From JBCBGF01 sp039820585 (GTDB lineage Bacteria > Pseudomonadota > Alphaproteobacteria > Rhodobacterales > Rhodobacteraceae): a stretch of DNA of 64,000 bases. Where the stretch lies: NCBI GenBank assembly GCA_039820585.1, contig JBCBPV010000009.1, positions 1-64,000 on the forward strand. The letters run 5' to 3'. Below the pieces are notes generated by a model, which saw only the letters and a program-made list of their open reading frames with translations, ran no database searches and was not told the origin of the DNA. Numbering within the stretch: position 1 is the first letter of the stretch; each line of letters begins with the position of its first letter. Position numbers and translations under genes: made by a program. Of the stretch, positions 50,506 to 58,985 are shown one piece after another.

Positions 50506-51936
50506 ATGCGCAGCTTGCTTATTTTTGTTCTGATCCTGTGCGCTGGCATCGCCGCTGCAGAGCCACCCCGCAATCCCGCTCTTGCGAGTGACTGGGCGAT
50601 GGGTCACGGATCGTCTGCCCAAGCAGCCTTTAGCAGCAGAGCGGGTCCTACTGGGAATGGTACTGCCACTTTGGCCAGCCATGGAGACGGTGTAAGGGGC
50701 ACCTCGCCATGGTTGGTCGAAACGGGGCGTGGTGCACTTTATGGTGCATCATTGACCCATCTGTTTCGCTATCAGACTTCACCGAATGTGGCCTTTGAGG
50801 CAGGGTTTCAGCTGACGCGCGTGGGGTCGATCAGTTGGAACACTGTCGCGCTGGCTGGCGGCAGGGAGCCGGACCTTATCGTGGTTCCACAGCCGATCGG
50901 TTTGCGACCAGCCATGCACCGGGACAGCCCTTGTAGCGGGCGCGATCCAGCCTTGCTCGTGTTCGAGGATCGCGACGGGCCGCTACGTTGCCTACGCCAA
51001 GTGCGGTTCGATGAGCCGACTGTAGTGCAGCTTTGTCGTGCAGAGGGTCGCATGGGGTACAGTGCGTCCAATGCGGTGCCGCTTTGGGATAGCACATTAG
51101 CGGTGCCCGTCGTCTTCCGCTTGGGTGAGCAACGGACAACCTACCTGGTGAACGCAAATCCGCGCACGGGCCGCTTACTGTCATGCGTGCAGGTTGGAAG
51201 CGGGCGTCCTACGAACAACATACCGGTCGAACCGATTGGCGGAGATCGCAGCGCGATTTACGTGGCAACGGATACAGCATTGGTCCGCATTGATCATCTC
51301 GGCAACCGAATGACGCGGCGCTGGTCTGTGCCTATCAATTTTGCTCAGCGGACAGGGACAACCCCGACACTCGTTGGAAATGGTTCAAACGGCGCCGTCG
51401 TTCTGATCGAGGGCATCTGCGCCGTGACAAATGTTGTAACCGGTCGGATCGATTGCAGCAATCGCGAAGCCTCGCGCTTGATCTGGGTGCAAAGGGCGCA
51501 GTCCAATCCCAAGCTCGGCGAGGTGATATTGCCATCCTTTATCCGGACTGTCGAAAATTCACCTGCAACCGATGGGCAGCAGTTGGTGATCGCTGATTAC
51601 GGCGGTTACCGTGCGAACCGGGAGGCGGGTGGGGTCGTCTCTCTTTCATGGACTGGCCGGGATTTTCGGATGAACTGGGCCGCACCTGACGTTCAGCTGA
51701 ATGGTGTTGTGACCATTTCTGCCGGGTCAGGGTTGGCCTATTCGAGCGGCCTTGATGGAGCAAATCGGATTGTCGCAAAGGGCCTGATCACGCATGGCGA
51801 AAATGCTGGTTTGCTTGGCTATGCGGCACCTGTTGGGCCGCCGCGCCGCTTTCTGGACCGCGGTGTGAACACAGTGATTCTACCTGGCCAGCGCATGGTT
51901 TACAGTGTCGACGAGGGACTGGTGGTATTGAGGTAG
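50506..51936 (+). CDS. Secreted beta-propeller-like hypothetical protein
   Basis: The 476-aa product has a signal peptide (MRSLLIFVLILCAGIAAAEP) and repeated segments that look like propeller blades, e.g. DRSAIYVATDTALVRIDHLG, QQLVIADYGGYRANREAGG and NTVILPGQRMVYSVDEGLVV. Cysteines at the centre may form disulfides. I do not recognise a specific family; a PQQ- or WD40-like fold is only a guess. It follows the Ser/Gly-rich gene by 50 bases and is probably co-transcribed. Confidence 0.65.
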   Translation: MRSLLIFVLILCAGIAAAEPPRNPALASDWAMGHGSSAQAAFSSRAGPTGNGTATLASHGDGVRGTSPWLVETGRGALYGASLTHLFRYQTSPNVAFEAGFQLTRVGSISWNTVALAGGREPDLIVVPQPIGLRPAMHRDSPCSGRDPALLVFEDRDGPLRCLRQVRFDEPTVVQLCRAEGRMGYSASNAVPLWDSTLAVPVVFRLGEQRTTYLVNANPRTGRLLSCVQVGSGRPTNNIPVEPIGGDRSAIYVATDTALVRIDHLGNRMTRRWSVPINFAQRTGTTPTLVGNGSNGAVVLIEGICAVTNVVTGRIDCSNREASRLIWVQRAQSNPKLGEVILPSFIRTVENSPATDGQQLVIADYGGYRANREAGGVVSLSWTGRDFRMNWAAPDVQLNGVVTISAGSGLAYSSGLDGANRIVAKGLITHGENAGLLGYAAPVGPPRRFLDRGVNTVILPGQRMVYSVDEGLVVLR

Positions 51937-52139
51937 CCCGCGAAATGCATCCTCCACAGAAAGCGTGTCATGCGCGTCAAAAGCGGAATGCTGATCGACA
52001 AGCAGACTTGGCTCAGGCGTTGGTAATCAGTAGGCAATGACCGCTGCCGCAACCGGGGCTGTGCTACGGCAGGAAACCGACCGCATGGGCCGTCCTCAGC
52101 GGCCATGCGCCGGAGCTAAGCACTAATGCTGCGTTTCTG
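51937..52139. other. Gene-free stretch at the island edge
   Basis: No convincing frame or RNA is seen. The sequence around 52085-52120 (GGGCCGTCCTCAGCGGCC) has local symmetry only. It ends where IS3 transposase homology begins on the minus strand. Confidence 0.35.
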
Positions 52140-52612
52140 CGAGGTCCGCTTTGTGCCAAAACCTAACTGTCAGACACGGCGCAAGAACAGGTGCCCTGTT
52201 TAGACAATTCCGTTTTCCAGTCGGCAGAATGCTCGGATGCCGATCCATGACATCTGCAACAGCCCTGCGCTTCACATCAGGCGTCAGTAATTTTTTGTCG
52301 CGAGGTCTCTCAGCGCAGCATTGTCAAGCATCCCGTCCGCGAGCATGCGCGAGAGACGGTTGTTCTCGTCTTCGAGACCCCTCAGCGTCTTCGCGTCAGA
52401 CACGTTCATACCTCCGAACCTGGCTCTGTACTTGTAGAACGTCGCATCGCCGATCCCGTACTTCCGGCACACTTCCTGCGCCTTGGCTCCCGCCTCGTAC
52501 TCTTTGATCATTGCAATGATCTGCACGTCTGAAAATCTGCGTTTCATAGTCCATCCTTTTGCTTGGACGGATCACTAACACTTCAATGGCCTGAATTCAG
52601 GGGGCAACGTCA
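52140..52612 (-). mobile_element. IS3-family insertion sequence, truncated (OrfA end)
   Basis: One end is intact: TGACGTTGCCCCCTGAATTC read inward from 52612 resembles an IS3-type inverted-repeat end. It contains a complete orfA, a slippery AAAAAAT at its end and then about 15 residues of orfB (KLLTPDVKRRAVADVMDRHP) before homology is lost near 52210. The other end is missing. The element marks the right side of a probable island that begins at tRNA-Ser. Confidence 0.7.
52284..52547 (-). CDS. IS3-family transposase OrfA
   Basis: The 87-aa protein begins MKRRFSDVQIIAMIKEYEAG, followed by AKAQEVCRKYGIGDATFYKY (helix-turn-helix) and a leucine-zipper-like GLEDENNRLSRMLADGMLDN. It is the DNA-binding part of an IS3-family transposase. 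It normally fuses to OrfB by -1 frameshifting at the A6 run near its stop. As OrfB is truncated, the element cannot transpose by itself. Confidence 0.88.
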   Translation of the reverse strand: MKRRFSDVQIIAMIKEYEAGAKAQEVCRKYGIGDATFYKYRARFGGMNVSDAKTLRGLEDENNRLSRMLADGMLDNAALRDLATKNY

Positions 52613-52652
52613 CGTAGTACCTATGGGCCAACTCAGAGTATCGCCTTCTTCG

Positions 52653-53117
52653 TTACCCACGCGGGATCGGGTGCATGCGCGCGCGGTGGAAGTTACGCAG
52701 TCCCACGGCTGACAGAACCAAACGCGATATTCTCCACCCGGAAGGGGTGCGGCGGAAGCTGTGGTCGTACTGACCCCAAAGCTCGCTCTCTTCGTTGGTC
52801 TCCAAGTAGCGGTGCCACGCATAGACATAGCAGTTGCTCGTAGCCTGGTCGGGACCGTCAAACCTGATGGAAACGTTGGACACGTGGTGGCTGGTCGCGG
52901 CGAACAACGTGCTGGTTCCGCGGGATACCATATCCCGTAGCGCGGCAGACCCGTGCAGATCGTCCACGTCGGGGCCGTAGTCAACAAGCGCATCTTCTGT
53001 GAACAGGGCCGCGACGGCGTCTGCGTCCGCCCGGTCGAAATGGTAGCAATAGGCATGAATCACTTCGGTAATGTCGGCCTTGTCGAGCAGGCCTTCGAGG
53101 CTTGGGGCATAGGTCAT
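52653..53117 (-). CDS. NTF2-like (SnoaL) protein
   Basis: The 154-aa product reads MTYAPSLEGLLDKADITEVI, then HAYCYHFDRADADAVAALFT and a C-terminal HSFRRTPSGWRISRLVLSAV, the SnoaL_4-type fold found in small dehydratases, isomerases and dioxygenase beta subunits. An AAAGGAC sequence precedes the ATG at 53117. It follows the SDR gene on the same strand (23-base gap) and probably acts in the same pathway. Confidence 0.8.
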   Translation of the reverse strand: MTYAPSLEGLLDKADITEVIHAYCYHFDRADADAVAALFTEDALVDYGPDVDDLHGSAALRDMVSRGTSTLFAATSHHVSNVSIRFDGPDQATSNCYVYAWHRYLETNEESELWGQYDHSFRRTPSGWRISRLVLSAVGLRNFHRARMHPIPRG

Positions 53118-53140
53118 AGTGCGTCCTTTGTGCGTTCGTC

Positions 53141-53917
53141 CTACCGTGTCTGAAGCAGACCGCCCTCGATTGGGAGAATTTGGCCGGTAATCCACGAGGC
53201 CCGGTCTGTTCCAAGGAAATGGATCGCTTCCGCAATTTCTTCCGAGCGCCCCCATCTGGAGAGCGGGTAGCGCTGGATCACGCCGGACAAAAGCGCCTCG
53301 AATTCGTTTTCGTCGCTGCTTCGTGCGCGGAACTGGGACTCTGACAAGGGTGTGCGCACGGCCCCCGGGGCGACGGCGTTTATGCGCACGCCATCGGCGG
53401 CGAAATCGGCGGCTAGTTGTCGCGTCAGCGCCGCGACGGCCCCTTTCGCGGCGGCATAGGCGGTGACGCCTTTCATTCCGGTCAGCGCGACGGTGGACGC
53501 GGTGAAGACCAGTGCGCCTTGTGTTACGATGAGGTGGGGCAGGGTGGCGCGGGCGGTCAGGAAGGCGCCTGTCGCATTCAGATCGAGGGCGCGCCGCCAG
53601 TCGTCTAGGGAAAGTGCTAAGATGCCGCCTTCGATCGTGGCCCCTGCGTTGCTGACCACGCATTCGATTGTCCCGGTTGCGGCGATCACCGTTTCGATCA
53701 TCTGCGCCACCGAAGTCTCATCGGAGACATCGCAAGGGATTGCTGTCGCCGTGCCGCCCGCGTCGCCGATTTGGAAGGCGACCGATAAAGCCGCATCTTT
53801 GTTGATATCGGCGCAGAAGACCGCCCACCCATCCTTGGCAAACCGCCGGGCTGTTGCCGCGCCGATGCCAGAGCCGCCCCCGGTCACGATGACGGTTTTT
53901 GGGTCCACGTCGGACAT
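53141..53917 (-). CDS. SDR family oxidoreductase
   Basis: The 258-aa NAD(P)-dependent dehydrogenase has the cofactor loop TGGGSGIG near residue 12, NAG (VVSNAGATIEGG), catalytic Ser in TASTVALTG and YxxxK in TAYAAAKGAVAALTRQ. The C-terminus is WITGQILPIEGG. The substrate is an alcohol or ketone of unknown identity. It lies 5 bases after the GST gene, so GST-SDR-NTF2 form one operon. Confidence 0.93.
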   Translation of the reverse strand: MSDVDPKTVIVTGGGSGIGAATARRFAKDGWAVFCADINKDAALSVAFQIGDAGGTATAIPCDVSDETSVAQMIETVIAATGTIECVVSNAGATIEGGILALSLDDWRRALDLNATGAFLTARATLPHLIVTQGALVFTASTVALTGMKGVTAYAAAKGAVAALTRQLAADFAADGVRINAVAPGAVRTPLSESQFRARSSDENEFEALLSGVIQRYPLSRWGRSEEIAEAIHFLGTDRASWITGQILPIEGGLLQTR

Positions 53918-53922
53918 TTGGC

Positions 53923-54624
53923 CTAATCGGCGATTTCTATGTCTGGGCCGAATATCTGGGGATAGAGCGATCGCATCGCGACCTCATCGAATTCGACCTG
54001 AAACTCGTGATTGTCTTTGATCGCCATCGCTTTCTGCGCGGCGGGGCGGGCGTCGATCTCTTTCATCAGCCGATCGAGGTTGGGATATTTCTCCATTATA
54101 CTGTCGTCGCCCAGCATATAGGTCAGACGCGATCCCCAGCCCCAGACGGCCATGTCGACGATCGAGTAGGTCGCGCCCAGCATGTAGGGCCCTTTGGCAA
54201 GGCGATCATCCACGATCTGCCAATGGCGACGGGCCTCATAATCGTAGCGTTTGAGGGCGTAGGGTACCTTGGCCGGGGCGAAGTTTCGGAAATGCACGGC
54301 CTGGCCCGAGAACGGGCCGACACCGGATGCCACGAACATCAGCCATGACAGCAGAGCCGCGCGGTCGCTGTTCCCAGGTGGCGGCAGGAACAGCCCGGTC
54401 TTCTCGGCGAGGTAGAGCAGGATTGCGTTGCTGTCGAAGACCACCGCATCACCGTCGGTCAGGACAGGCAATTTCGAGTTCGGGTTCAGCGCCTTGAAGG
54501 TGTCGAGATGCTGTTCCCCCTTGCGTGTCTCGATCGGCACCAGTTCATGTTCCAGGTCCGCTTCGAACAGAAACAGCGCCACCTTCATCGGGTTTGGTGC
54601 CATGTTGTAAAAGAAACGGATCAT
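53923..54624 (-). CDS. Glutathione S-transferase family protein
   Basis: The 233-aa product has an N-terminal thioredoxin-like domain (MIRFFYNMAPNPMKVALFLF; LNPNSKLPVLTDGDAVVFDS, cis-Pro and glutathione-binding DS) and an all-alpha C-terminal domain with YSIVDMAVWGWGSRL. It resembles YfcG/Nu-type GSTs. It starts the operon whose control region contains the 19-bp-spaced boxes at 54651. Confidence 0.92.
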   Translation of the reverse strand: MIRFFYNMAPNPMKVALFLFEADLEHELVPIETRKGEQHLDTFKALNPNSKLPVLTDGDAVVFDSNAILLYLAEKTGLFLPPPGNSDRAALLSWLMFVASGVGPFSGQAVHFRNFAPAKVPYALKRYDYEARRHWQIVDDRLAKGPYMLGATYSIVDMAVWGWGSRLTYMLGDDSIMEKYPNLDRLMKEIDARPAAQKAMAIKDNHEFQVEFDEVAMRSLYPQIFGPDIEIAD

Positions 54625-54650
54625 TTTGCCCCTATGTGTTTCGCGGCTAT

Positions 54651-54684
54651 GTTCGCATTATGAACACTTGTGCGCGACTAGAGT
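54651..54684. promoter_or_regulatory. Tandem 15-bp boxes, 19-bp spacing (GST / COG3199 promoter region)
   Basis: GTTCGCATTATGAAC (54651-54665) is followed after 4 bases by GTGCGCGACTAGAGT (54670-54684). The first box fits GTKCGnnATnnGAAC; the second keeps the GTGCG start. Distance to the GST start is 27 bases. Same spacing as the sites at 55941 and 63054. Confidence 0.6.
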
Positions 54685-54819
54685 GCTTTGATATTGCCGA
54701 ACGTGTCAACGCCGAAGGCGCAGGTGCCGGTCGTGGGATCGTCTCGAATGGATTGATCTGGCTTCGCGATGGCCTAAGCCTTCAATTCGCGTCAGGGAAA
54801 ACTTCTTTGGGATTATGTT

Positions 54820-55932
54820 GTGAAAATCGGACTGGTCGTTAATCCCAATGCCGGTCTTGGCGGGGCCGTTGGTCTTAAGGGAACGGATGGGCCCGATATC
54901 GTCGCGCGGGCGCTGCAAAGGGGTGCCGTCGCGCAGTCCGGCCCGCGTGTGCGGCGGGCGATGGCGCGGCTGGCCGACCGTGTTCCGGGTGCGCAAGTTG
55001 TGACTGTCTCGGGTGCGCTTGGGGCCGATTGGACCCGGGGTCTCGACCTGGCCACGACAGTCCGGGTGCTGCCGGAACCTTCGGGGACGGCGCGCGACAC
55101 GTGGCAGGCGGTGCTGGCGATGTCGGACTGCGATTTGATCGTTTTCGGTGGCGGGGATGGGACGGCGCGCGATGTGGCGGGGCGGTTGTCGGGGGAGATC
55201 GGTCTCCTTGGGGTGCCGTGCGGTGTGAAGATGCATTCCGGGGTCTTCGCAGTGTCGCCGGAGGCAGCCGGGGCGTTGCTGGCCGATCTTGTAACGCAGC
55301 AGAACGCGATTGACTGGGACGACAGCGCCGAGATCATGGATATCGACGAGGAGGTTCTGCGGGCCGGACGGATTGCGCCCCGTCTGTTCGCCCATGCGCG
55401 AACGCCGCGTGCGCGTAACCGCGTTCAGGCTTCAAAGGGCGGTCCGCGTAAGGATTGGGCGGCGGAATTGCACGGCGCGGCGCAAGAGTTGGCGGGCGAG
55501 ATGGATGATCAGACCTTGTATATCATCGGCCCAGGGACGAGCGCGGGGGCGGTGATGCGCGCAGCGGGGCATGAACCGTCGGTTCTGGGGGCCGATGCGC
55601 TGCGACAGGGCGAGGTCGTCGCGCACGATGCGACCGCCAGCGATCTTGAGCGCCTGAGCGACGGAACGGGCGTGAAGATCGTCCTCGGAGTCACTGGGCA
55701 GCAAGGGTTTCTACTTGGGCGGGGCAATCAGCAGATCAGCCCCACGCTGATCCGAAAGGCAGGCAAGGAGGGGCTGATCGTTCTGGCCTCAGAGGACAAG
55801 CTGGCGTCTCTGGCGCAACCGCACCTTTGGGTCGACACGGGCGATCCGGAGCTGGACCATGAATTGAGCGGTTATCTTCGCGTGCGCACGGCGCGGGGGC
55901 GTGAGATGATGATGCGGGTTTCCGCGAGTTGA
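54820..55932 (+). CDS. ATP-NAD kinase family protein (COG3199/AcoX-like)
   Basis: The 370-aa GTG-started product begins MKIGLVVNPNAGLGGAVGLK and has the NAD-kinase motifs GGDGTARD (VFGGGDGTARDVAGRLSG) and LGVPCGVKMHSGVFAVSPEA. This matches the COG3199 group, sometimes called AcoX, of unknown activity that is found next to acetoin and other catabolic genes. It may phosphorylate NAD or a pathway intermediate. The gene lies immediately before gcvPA-like, separated by 75 bases that contain the boxes at 55941. Confidence 0.82.
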   Translation: MKIGLVVNPNAGLGGAVGLKGTDGPDIVARALQRGAVAQSGPRVRRAMARLADRVPGAQVVTVSGALGADWTRGLDLATTVRVLPEPSGTARDTWQAVLAMSDCDLIVFGGGDGTARDVAGRLSGEIGLLGVPCGVKMHSGVFAVSPEAAGALLADLVTQQNAIDWDDSAEIMDIDEEVLRAGRIAPRLFAHARTPRARNRVQASKGGPRKDWAAELHGAAQELAGEMDDQTLYIIGPGTSAGAVMRAAGHEPSVLGADALRQGEVVAHDATASDLERLSDGTGVKIVLGVTGQQGFLLGRGNQQISPTLIRKAGKEGLIVLASEDKLASLAQPHLWVDTGDPELDHELSGYLRVRTARGREMMMRVSAS

Positions 55933-55940
55933 TTCAGATT

Positions 55941-55974
55941 GTGCGATATGCGAACTTTTGTGCACTATGAATTC
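55941..55974. promoter_or_regulatory. Tandem 15-bp boxes, 19-bp spacing (gcvPA-like promoter)
   Basis: GTGCGATATGCGAAC (55941-55955), TTTT, then GTGCACTATGAATTC (55960-55974). It sits 34 bases before the gcvPA-like start. The exact 19-bp spacing is shared with 54651 and 63054. Confidence 0.65.
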
Positions 55975-56007
55975 CACCAAGACTGACTCGCGACAGGGAG
56001 CAATTTG

Positions 56008-57414
56008 ATGGCAAGCGATATGCGCGCGCATCCGTGGATGGCAAACTCGGCGCCCGGCGTTATCGACGAGATGCTGGCCGAGATCGGTGCGTCCTCGGTC
56101 AAGGAAGTATTTGAACAGATCCCCGAGGATCACTTTCGGAAAAAGCCGCTGGATCTTCCACCGGCGCTGACCTCTGAGATCGAGCTGCGGCGGGATCTCG
56201 TCAGCAAGCTGAAAAAGAACGAAAGCTGTGAGGAAAACCTCAGTTTCCTCGGAGCCGGTGTCTGGCAGCACCATGTCCCGGCGATCGTAGATGAGATCGT
56301 GGGGCGGACCGAGTTCGCCACCAATGTCTGGGGCAGCTACCAGTCCGACCATGGGCGCAACCAGGCGTGGTTTGAATTTTCGTCGCAGCTTGGCGCATTG
56401 CTCAATCTCGATGTGGTGCAACTGCCGGTCTATTCCTGGGGCTGTGCGATTGGGCATGCGATGCGGATGGCGGCGCGGATGACGGGTCGGTCGAAGGTTT
56501 TGGTTCCGGCGCTGTCCGATCCTGAGCGGTTGAGCGTGATCCGGACCTATTGCCAGCCTGCCGAGATGGAGAGCCATATTGAGGTGGTGCTTGTGGCAGC
56601 GGACCCGACCTCGGGTCGGCTGGACCTGAGCGACCTTGCGGCGAAGCTGGGGGATGATGTCGCGGCTGTCTACTTCGAAAACCCGGCCTATCTTGGCACG
56701 ATCGAGACGGGTGCTGCGGAGATCGCGAAGATGGCCCGCGCGGCGGGTGCCGAAACCATCGTCGGTGTCGATCCGTCGAGCCTTGGCGTACTGACCGCAC
56801 CCGGTGACTATGGCGCCGATATCGTCACCGGCCCCGTGCAGCCGCTGGGCGTGCACATGCATTGCGGCGGCGGGGCAGGCGGCTTCATCGCCTCGCGCGA
56901 TGAAGAACGGTATGTGCGGGCCTATAACGGCTTTCTCGTCTCGGTCGTCGAGACGCAAGAGCCTGGGCAGCTTGGCTTCGGCCTCGCTTGTCCACACCAG
57001 AACTCTTACGGGATGCGCGAGCGCGGCAACGACTGGACGGGCAATTCTACCTACCTCTGGGCGATTGCCGGGGCGGTTTACATGAGCTTGCTGGGCCCGG
57101 AAGGCTTTCGCGAGCTGGGTAATCTGATCGTGTCGCGCGCCCGCTACGCGGCCAAGCTGCTGGGCGAGGTGCCGGGGGTTAGGATCGTGTGGCCCGACAC
57201 CACGTTCAAGGAGTTTGTGGTGAACTTCGACGACACGAGCAAGACCGTATCTGAGATCAACAATGCCCTGCGTGCCAAGGGCATTTTCGGTGGCAAAGAC
57301 ATTTCGGGCGAAGATACGACGCTTGGCCAATCAGCGCTCTATTGCGTGACCGAGGTCCATACCGCCGCTGATATCAAGCGGCTCGCAAATACGATGAAGG
57401 AGGTGCTGGCATGA
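56008..57414 (+). CDS. gcvPA: Glycine dehydrogenase subunit 1-like protein
   Basis: The 468-aa product aligns by eye with GcvPA, the catalytically non-PLP half of two-subunit glycine decarboxylases: HPWMANSAPGVIDEMLAEIG, LDLPPALTSEIELRRDL, NLSFLGAGVWQHHVPAIVDE, and VYFENPAYLGTIETGAAEIA. It differs from canonical GcvPA at blocks such as YTPYQPEISQG (here TNVWGSYQSDHGRNQ) and TSNICTNQAL (here GNDWTGNSTYLW). ATG 56008 follows a GGGAG sequence. Coupled to the next gene by a 4-bp overlap. Substrate may not be glycine. Confidence 0.8.
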   Translation: MASDMRAHPWMANSAPGVIDEMLAEIGASSVKEVFEQIPEDHFRKKPLDLPPALTSEIELRRDLVSKLKKNESCEENLSFLGAGVWQHHVPAIVDEIVGRTEFATNVWGSYQSDHGRNQAWFEFSSQLGALLNLDVVQLPVYSWGCAIGHAMRMAARMTGRSKVLVPALSDPERLSVIRTYCQPAEMESHIEVVLVAADPTSGRLDLSDLAAKLGDDVAAVYFENPAYLGTIETGAAEIAKMARAAGAETIVGVDPSSLGVLTAPGDYGADIVTGPVQPLGVHMHCGGGAGGFIASRDEERYVRAYNGFLVSVVETQEPGQLGFGLACPHQNSYGMRERGNDWTGNSTYLWAIAGAVYMSLLGPEGFRELGNLIVSRARYAAKLLGEVPGVRIVWPDTTFKEFVVNFDDTSKTVSEINNALRAKGIFGGKDISGEDTTLGQSALYCVTEVHTAADIKRLANTMKEVLA

Positions 57415-58970
57415 CCTGTCTACCTGAATTTCACGCAGCGAAATGGGACGAACCGGTTGTGATGGAACTTGGCCGCCCCGGGGGGCGCGGCCAGCATTTC
57501 CCGGCGCCGGAGGATGAGGTGACAGCGGCTGTTGGCGACGATCTGATCCCGGCCGCGATGGCCCGCAAGGATCGCCCCGAACTGCCCGAGATCACCGAGT
57601 TCGAGGCGCAGCGGCATTACCTGCATCTAAGCCAGATGACGCTGGGCATGATGGGGATCAGCCTCTTCGGCACCTGCACGATGAAGTACAACTCTAAGAC
57701 CGCGGAGTTCGCCACCCTGCGGCCCGAATTGGCGACCGTTCACCCTTATCAGCACCCCGACACGCTTCAGGGTGTGCTGGAGATCATGCATGATTTCGAT
57801 GGGATACTGCGGTCGCTGTCGGGGATGGATCAGTTCATCTTTCAGGCCGGTGGCGGTGCCGATGCGGCCTATACCATGGCTTGCGTTGCGCGGGCTTATT
57901 GGCAGGATCGCGGGAAGCTGGATCAGCGGACCGAGATGGTCACCTCGATCCAGGCGCATCCCTGTAATCCGGCTACGGCCGCGGCGGCGGGCTTTAAGGT
58001 CATCAACCTTCCGCTTGAAGAAAACGGCTATCCATCGCTGGACGCGCTGAAGGCGGCGGTGAATGAGAAGACCGCGTTGATCATGCTCAACAACCCCGAC
58101 GACATGGGCATCTACAACCCTCAGATCAAAGAGTGGGTGAAGGCGGCAAAAGAGGTCGGCGCACTTTGCTTCTATGACCACGCCAACTTCAACGGGGTGA
58201 TGGGCAAGCTGTCGGCGCGTGAGTTGGGCTTTGATGCCTGCATGTTCATGCTGCACAAAACGTTTGGTGCGCCAAAGGCCGGCGGTGGCCCCGCTGTGGG
58301 CGCGTTCGGATGTTCCGATCAGTTGGCGCCTTACCTGCCGACGCCGGTGATCGTGAAATCCGGCGACAAGTATATGCTGGACGAAGATCGCCCCAAGTCG
58401 GCTGGCAAGATCCGTGAGTATTGGGGGAACGTCCCGCAGGTCGTTAAGGCCTATGCCTGGGCGCGCGCAATGGGGACCGAGGGGATTCAGCTTGCCTCGG
58501 ATATCTCGGTGGTGGCCAACAACTACATGGACAAGCGCCTGGCCGAGATTGAAGGGATCGAACGCTCGAACCCCGGGGTGAGCCAACACCGAATGGAGAT
58601 GACGCGCTGGTCGCTGGGCCCGATTGCCGAAGAGACGGGCGTGGGCACGGTCGATTTCGCCAATCGCATGGCGGACTATGGGATCGACCCGTGGTGGATG
58701 AGCCACGAACCTTGGATCGTGGCGGAACCCTTCACGCCCGAAGCGGGTGAGCTCTGGTCGAAGGAAGACATCGATATCTGGATAGACGTGGTTGCCAAGA
58801 TCTGTGACGAGGCGCGGGCTGACCCTGACATGGTGAAGTCCGCCCCGCACAATCAGGCGATTGCGCAGGTCAAGGGCGACGCGTTCGAGGATCCGTCGAA
58901 GTGGGCCATGACCTGGCGGGCGTGGAAGCGTAAGTCTGAACAGTCGGATGCGGCGCGCGGCGCTGCGTGA
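57411..58970 (+). CDS. gcvPB: Glycine dehydrogenase subunit 2-like PLP enzyme
   Basis: The 519-aa product has GcvPB landmarks: GISLFGTCTMKYNSK (canonical YPLGSCTMKYNP), HPYQHPDTLQGVLEIMHDFD, YDHANFNGVMGKLSARELGF and the PLP lysine in MFMLHKTFGAPKAGGGPAVG. Canonical QPAAGAHGE is replaced by QAGGGADAAY, and HKTFCIPHGGGGPG by HKTFGAPKAGGGPA. It therefore looks like a diverged amino-acid decarboxylase/dehydrogenase. No gcvT or gcvH is nearby. Forms one unit with the preceding gene. Confidence 0.82.
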   Translation: MTCLPEFHAAKWDEPVVMELGRPGGRGQHFPAPEDEVTAAVGDDLIPAAMARKDRPELPEITEFEAQRHYLHLSQMTLGMMGISLFGTCTMKYNSKTAEFATLRPELATVHPYQHPDTLQGVLEIMHDFDGILRSLSGMDQFIFQAGGGADAAYTMACVARAYWQDRGKLDQRTEMVTSIQAHPCNPATAAAAGFKVINLPLEENGYPSLDALKAAVNEKTALIMLNNPDDMGIYNPQIKEWVKAAKEVGALCFYDHANFNGVMGKLSARELGFDACMFMLHKTFGAPKAGGGPAVGAFGCSDQLAPYLPTPVIVKSGDKYMLDEDRPKSAGKIREYWGNVPQVVKAYAWARAMGTEGIQLASDISVVANNYMDKRLAEIEGIERSNPGVSQHRMEMTRWSLGPIAEETGVGTVDFANRMADYGIDPWWMSHEPWIVAEPFTPEAGELWSKEDIDIWIDVVAKICDEARADPDMVKSAPHNQAIAQVKGDAFEDPSKWAMTWRAWKRKSEQSDAARGAA

Positions 58971-58985
58971 GCAATGCGCGGACGG

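Noticed and set aside
47848..52128. Shared GCTAAGCACTAA at 47849 and 52116 as candidate attachment-site repeats
   Set aside because: Only 12 bp, the first lies within the coding end of the histidine kinase, and neither resembles the tRNA-Ser 3' end.
55789..57330. 513-codon open frame antisense to gcvPA-like
   Set aside because: Shadow of the real gene; no motifs and no initiation signal.
57627..58850. 407-codon open frame on the strand opposite gcvPB-like
   Set aside because: It is exactly antisense to a gene with clear family motifs; its translation is His/Arg/Gly-rich and matches nothing. High-GC codon bias leaves the antisense frame open.
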